DNA from: CAZADS01 sp964483985
GTDB lineage: Bacteria > Pseudomonadota > Alphaproteobacteria > Thalassobaculales > Thalassobaculaceae
Direction of reading: 5' to 3'
Length of the DNA: 18,201 nucleotides
Assembly (NCBI GenBank): GCA_964483985.1
Contig: CAZADS010000002.1
Span: 1 to 18,201, forward strand
Below the pieces are notes generated by a model. The model was given only the letters and a program-made list of their open reading frames with translations. It was not told where the DNA came from and searched no databases. The translations under genes were made by a program, and so were the position numbers. Below are positions 16,152 to 18,201 of the stretch, piece by piece. Position 1 is the first letter of the stretch, and each line of letters opens with the position of its first letter.

Positions 16152-16690
16152 ACCGGTGTTTTGTGAAACGGACTAACCTCTTTTACATTGATGTTTTCTG
16201 AGTGGGAAAGCAGAGTTAAAAGAAATAATAGATCTGATTTTTTCATTCCAATACATCCGGCGGTAGGTTGGAAATCGTTTTTGGCAACGTGGATGAAGAT
16301 AGCGCTTCCACGGTTAGCAATGACCGGTTGATCGTTGTAACCGACCTCGATAATTATGTCATATAGATCATCATTCCGCCAAAGCGCCTCGTGGCTATAA
16401 TTGTAAGGAAGCTCCACTAAACTATTATAATTATTTTTATCCCGTGGATCATCTGACCAAGCCATTTTGTGGGTCAGGGCAACTGATTGAAGTTTTGAGT
16501 TGTCGATTGTGATTTTGTCTGGCCGAAAGAAAACACGGCGCAGTGGCCATAATCCAATGGGAGTACAATTATCACCTTCTATTTTGTCTAGACTAACGCC
16601 ACCTGCCCCAATGCAACACCGCGCCGAATATTGTCTTATTGTAATTACAGCATTCTTGGGATCATCAGATGGATATAAAAAAACGGTCAC
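16148..16690 (-). CDS. L,D-transpeptidase family protein (YkuD domain), no signal peptide
   Basis: YkuD-fold protein of the kind that makes 3-3 peptidoglycan cross-links or attaches proteins to the wall through a cysteine nucleophile. The active-site motif is HVAKNDFQPTAGCIGM, with His134 and Cys146. N-terminal GAGGVSLDKIEGDNCTPIG is typical of the short subgroup (COG3786-like). The start could be TTG (16693) or the adjoining GTG (16690); AAGGAG gives a better spacing of 5 nt to the GTG, which is used here (180 residues). No signal peptide or membrane helix is visible, which is odd for a periplasmic reaction. It follows the gene at 16733-17548 by 42 bp on the same strand, probably as one operon, and converges on yggS. 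Confidence 0.9.
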   Translation of the reverse strand: MTVFLYPSDDPKNAVITIRQYSARCCIGAGGVSLDKIEGDNCTPIGLWPLRRVFFRPDKITIDNSKLQSVALTHKMAWSDDPRDKNNYNSLVELPYNYSHEALWRNDDLYDIIIEVGYNDQPVIANRGSAIFIHVAKNDFQPTAGCIGMKKSDLLFLLTLLSHSENINVKEVSPFHKTPV

Positions 16691-16732
16691 CAAGTCTCCT
16701 TTTGATCCAAGCCATAAGATATTCTGTTAAAG

Positions 16733-17548
16733 CTAACGAGTTTGCATACTTTCGTATTTAGTAAGGGCTTGCAACATCCATTGTCGAACGTTGTTAGGGT
16801 CTGAAATTTTGTTGGACGGGTTTTGCTTAGATAATGGGGTTTCTATGGATTTATTCCCTGAAGATATTTTTGAGACAGAAACAAGTCGATCCAAAGCGTG
16901 TTGTGCATTAGTTTTTTGTGCGGTGATACCCTCGGATTTTTGCACGTAAAGTGAAGTAGCGCTAGCAGATACGGGAATAGGATTGGGTAAACGGCGTTGA
17001 GGAACTGGAAACCATCGATCAGGATTGGTCTGTGGGGTATTTTGTGCGATGTTGTTATCAACTAATACGTTTGAAGTCTGCGTAAAAACCTCTTCATTTA
17101 GTGGATGATTTTCGGATCGGCGGTTGTGAGGGTTTTGTTTAACGTCAGCCGTGACCTTATTCGTAGGGGAAAGCTCTTGCTGGCGGCCAAATAAAGTTTC
17201 CCCAATTGTCAACCCAGTCTCGGCTTTTACCAACGAGTCAGTAATCCCGGCAAGAAAACCTGCCGGTCCACCAAACAAAGCTGCACCAATTAGTTTTGGT
17301 GCTTCGGAAATTTGATCATTTGTCATTTTACGGTACAGCGTGGATAGAATCGGAATATGTTGAAGAGGGTTCACGATATCCAAAAAATCGGTAAAGCATA
17401 AACCGTCACTTCCCCAGGCTTTGGACGAGGATTCCCAGCTTGAAAGTTCGTAAATTGGGTCGTTAGCAACGTCGGCTTCACCTTCTGGCGCTGTGTCGAA
17501 TCGGAAGGGGGAAAGCGGTTTTATGGCCTGTAGAATAGGTTCTGTCAT
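16733..17548 (-). CDS. Conserved hypothetical protein with a low-complexity C-terminal half
   Basis: Not assigned to a named family. The open frame extends to a TTG at 17563, but that stretch contains the ribosome binding site AAGGA 7 nt before the ATG at 17548, so the protein is taken as 271 residues. Residues 52-75 (FTDFLDIVNPLQHIPILSTLYRKM region) and a Gly-rich hydrophobic stretch, residues 88-101 (GAALFGGPAGFLAG), look folded and resemble a motif I recall from Rhodospirillales hypothetical proteins. Residues about 121-240 are rich in Asn, Gln, Pro, Ser and Thr, consistent with disorder, and a last helix (NNVRQWMLQALTKY) closes the protein. No signal peptide. The L,D-transpeptidase gene follows by 42 bp. 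A cell-envelope role is only a guess from that neighbour. Confidence 0.75.
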   Translation of the reverse strand: MTEPILQAIKPLSPFRFDTAPEGEADVANDPIYELSSWESSSKAWGSDGLCFTDFLDIVNPLQHIPILSTLYRKMTNDQISEAPKLIGAALFGGPAGFLAGITDSLVKAETGLTIGETLFGRQQELSPTNKVTADVKQNPHNRRSENHPLNEEVFTQTSNVLVDNNIAQNTPQTNPDRWFPVPQRRLPNPIPVSASATSLYVQKSEGITAQKTNAQHALDRLVSVSKISSGNKSIETPLSKQNPSNKISDPNNVRQWMLQALTKYESMQTR

Positions 17549-17650
17549 AATAAAATCCTTCAATTAGTTGATATGCAAACCCCATACCAAATAGAGTCAG
17601 TCTAAACGGGTAAAAAAGAGTTGATTGAGGATTTTAAATTTTGATTTTGG

Positions 17651-17675
17651 AAAAAATGCTTTCCACAAAGGGAAA
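17651..17675 (-). terminator. Weak candidate intrinsic terminator downstream of ribA
   Basis: On the - strand TTTCC (17675-17671) pairs with GGAAA (17664-17660) across a 6-nt loop, then GCA and six T follow (17656-17651). It begins 49 bp after the ribA stop. The stem is only 5 bp with few G-C pairs, so it would be inefficient. It lies in the 175-bp gap between ribA and the hypothetical gene, the rest of which is AT-rich with no clear promoter that I can see. Confidence 0.3.
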
Positions 17676-17723
17676 CAATTACTGGTTAATACGCTAAAGG
17701 TTGTTTTAATTTTGGTATTGTCT

Positions 17724-18201
17724 TTAAAATAAATGTCCAGTTTTATCAGCCTTGGTCTTGAGGTACATTGCGTTATGTTGGTTGGATGGAAAAATGTGCG
17801 ACACTCTTTCCACAACATGCACGCCAGCTTTAGTTAACTGATTCATTTTGTCAGGATTGTTGGTAAGTAATCGTACTTCCTTTATCCCGAGCTGGCGAAG
17901 GATTTCGGTTGCAGGGGCGTAAATTCGCTCGTCCGCTTCAAAACCTAATTGCTCGTTCGCATCAAAAGTGTCGATACCGAGATCTTGCAATGTATATGCG
18001 CGTAACTTGTTAATCAGTCCTATATCCCGTCCTTCTTGGGCAAGATATATCAATACTCCCCCTCCTTGATCTGAAATAGCACGAATTGCTCCTCGAAGTT
18101 GTTCCCCGCAATCGCAACGTAAACTCCCAAGTAAATCTCCTGTTAAGCATTGAGAATGTAAGCGCACAAGAACTGGTTCCGCAATGTTAGGTTCGCCGAT
18201 A
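17724..18201 (-). CDS. ribA: GTP cyclohydrolase II (RibA), 5' end outside window
   Basis: First enzyme of riboflavin synthesis; it opens the imidazole ring of GTP, releasing formate and pyrophosphate. The frame is open to the window edge, where it starts with IGEPNIAEPVLVRLHSQC, so the N-terminal part is missing and a fused DHBP synthase domain (RibBA) cannot be excluded. Three zinc cysteines are present with the family spacing (C18, C29 and C31 of the visible part), followed by EGRDIGL, KLRAYTLQDLGIDTFDAN with the conserved tyrosine, and RLLTNNPDK of the GTP-binding site. The C-terminus (KADKTGHLF) is complete, ending in TAA at 17726-17724. The visible 158 residues show no defect. Confidence 0.96.
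   Translation of the reverse strand, partial: IGEPNIAEPVLVRLHSQCLTGDLLGSLRCDCGEQLRGAIRAISDQGGGVLIYLAQEGRDIGLINKLRAYTLQDLGIDTFDANEQLGFEADERIYAPATEILRQLGIKEVRLLTNNPDKMNQLTKAGVHVVERVSHIFPSNQHNAMYLKTKADKTGHLF

Noticed and set aside
17597..17818. 73-residue frame on the - strand past the end of ribA
   Set aside because: It lies half inside ribA in another frame and half in AT-rich spacer, has no ribosome binding site and no recognisable motif.

Overview
The window reads as an AT-leaning alphaproteobacterial chromosome close to the replication origin. The main reasons are the block mnmG-rsmG-parA-parB with parS sites, a DUF3576 lipoprotein (a family I know essentially from Alphaproteobacteria), the DUF3576-leuS-lptE-holA order, and an outer-membrane porin of the kind found in Rhodospirillales-like marine lineages. 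LptE, the porin and the lipoproteins show a Gram-negative envelope. A genus cannot be named from the sequence alone.

Layout. (1) Bases 1-4077, + strand: the 3' part of mnmG (cut by the window edge), rsmG, parA and parB, tightly packed with 6 bp, -23 bp and -4 bp between genes. Two parS palindromes lie inside rsmG and both encode V-S-R-E-T. (2) Bases 4095-8881, - strand, convergent with parB: a DUF3576 lipoprotein, leuS, lptE and holA (in transcription order). (3) Bases 8882-9207: a 326-bp divergent intergenic region with a likely porin promoter and small palindromes. (4) Bases 9208-10390: a porin with a strong intrinsic terminator. (5) Bases 10427-15427: an accessory cassette with one sulfotransferase on the - strand and, divergently on the + strand, a JmjC/cupin oxygenase, a second sulfotransferase paralogue and a TPR-sulfotransferase fusion. 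(6) yggS follows the cassette on the + strand with a 25-bp gap and ends tail-to-tail, overlapping by 4 bp, with an L,D-transpeptidase. (7) Bases 16148-18201, - strand: ribA (cut by the window edge), an unrecognised protein with a long low-complexity tail, and the L,D-transpeptidase.

How it works together. Regions 1 and 2 are housekeeping: tRNA wobble modification, 16S rRNA methylation, chromosome segregation, DNA replication, leucyl-tRNA charging and LPS export. The most unusual part is region 5, where a predicted Fe(II)/2-oxoglutarate hydroxylase is surrounded by three predicted PAPS-dependent sulfotransferases. A hydroxylase can create an acceptor oxygen and a sulfotransferase can sulfonate it, so a hydroxylation-sulfation modification system is a reasonable but untested hypothesis. 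The substrate cannot be read from the window.
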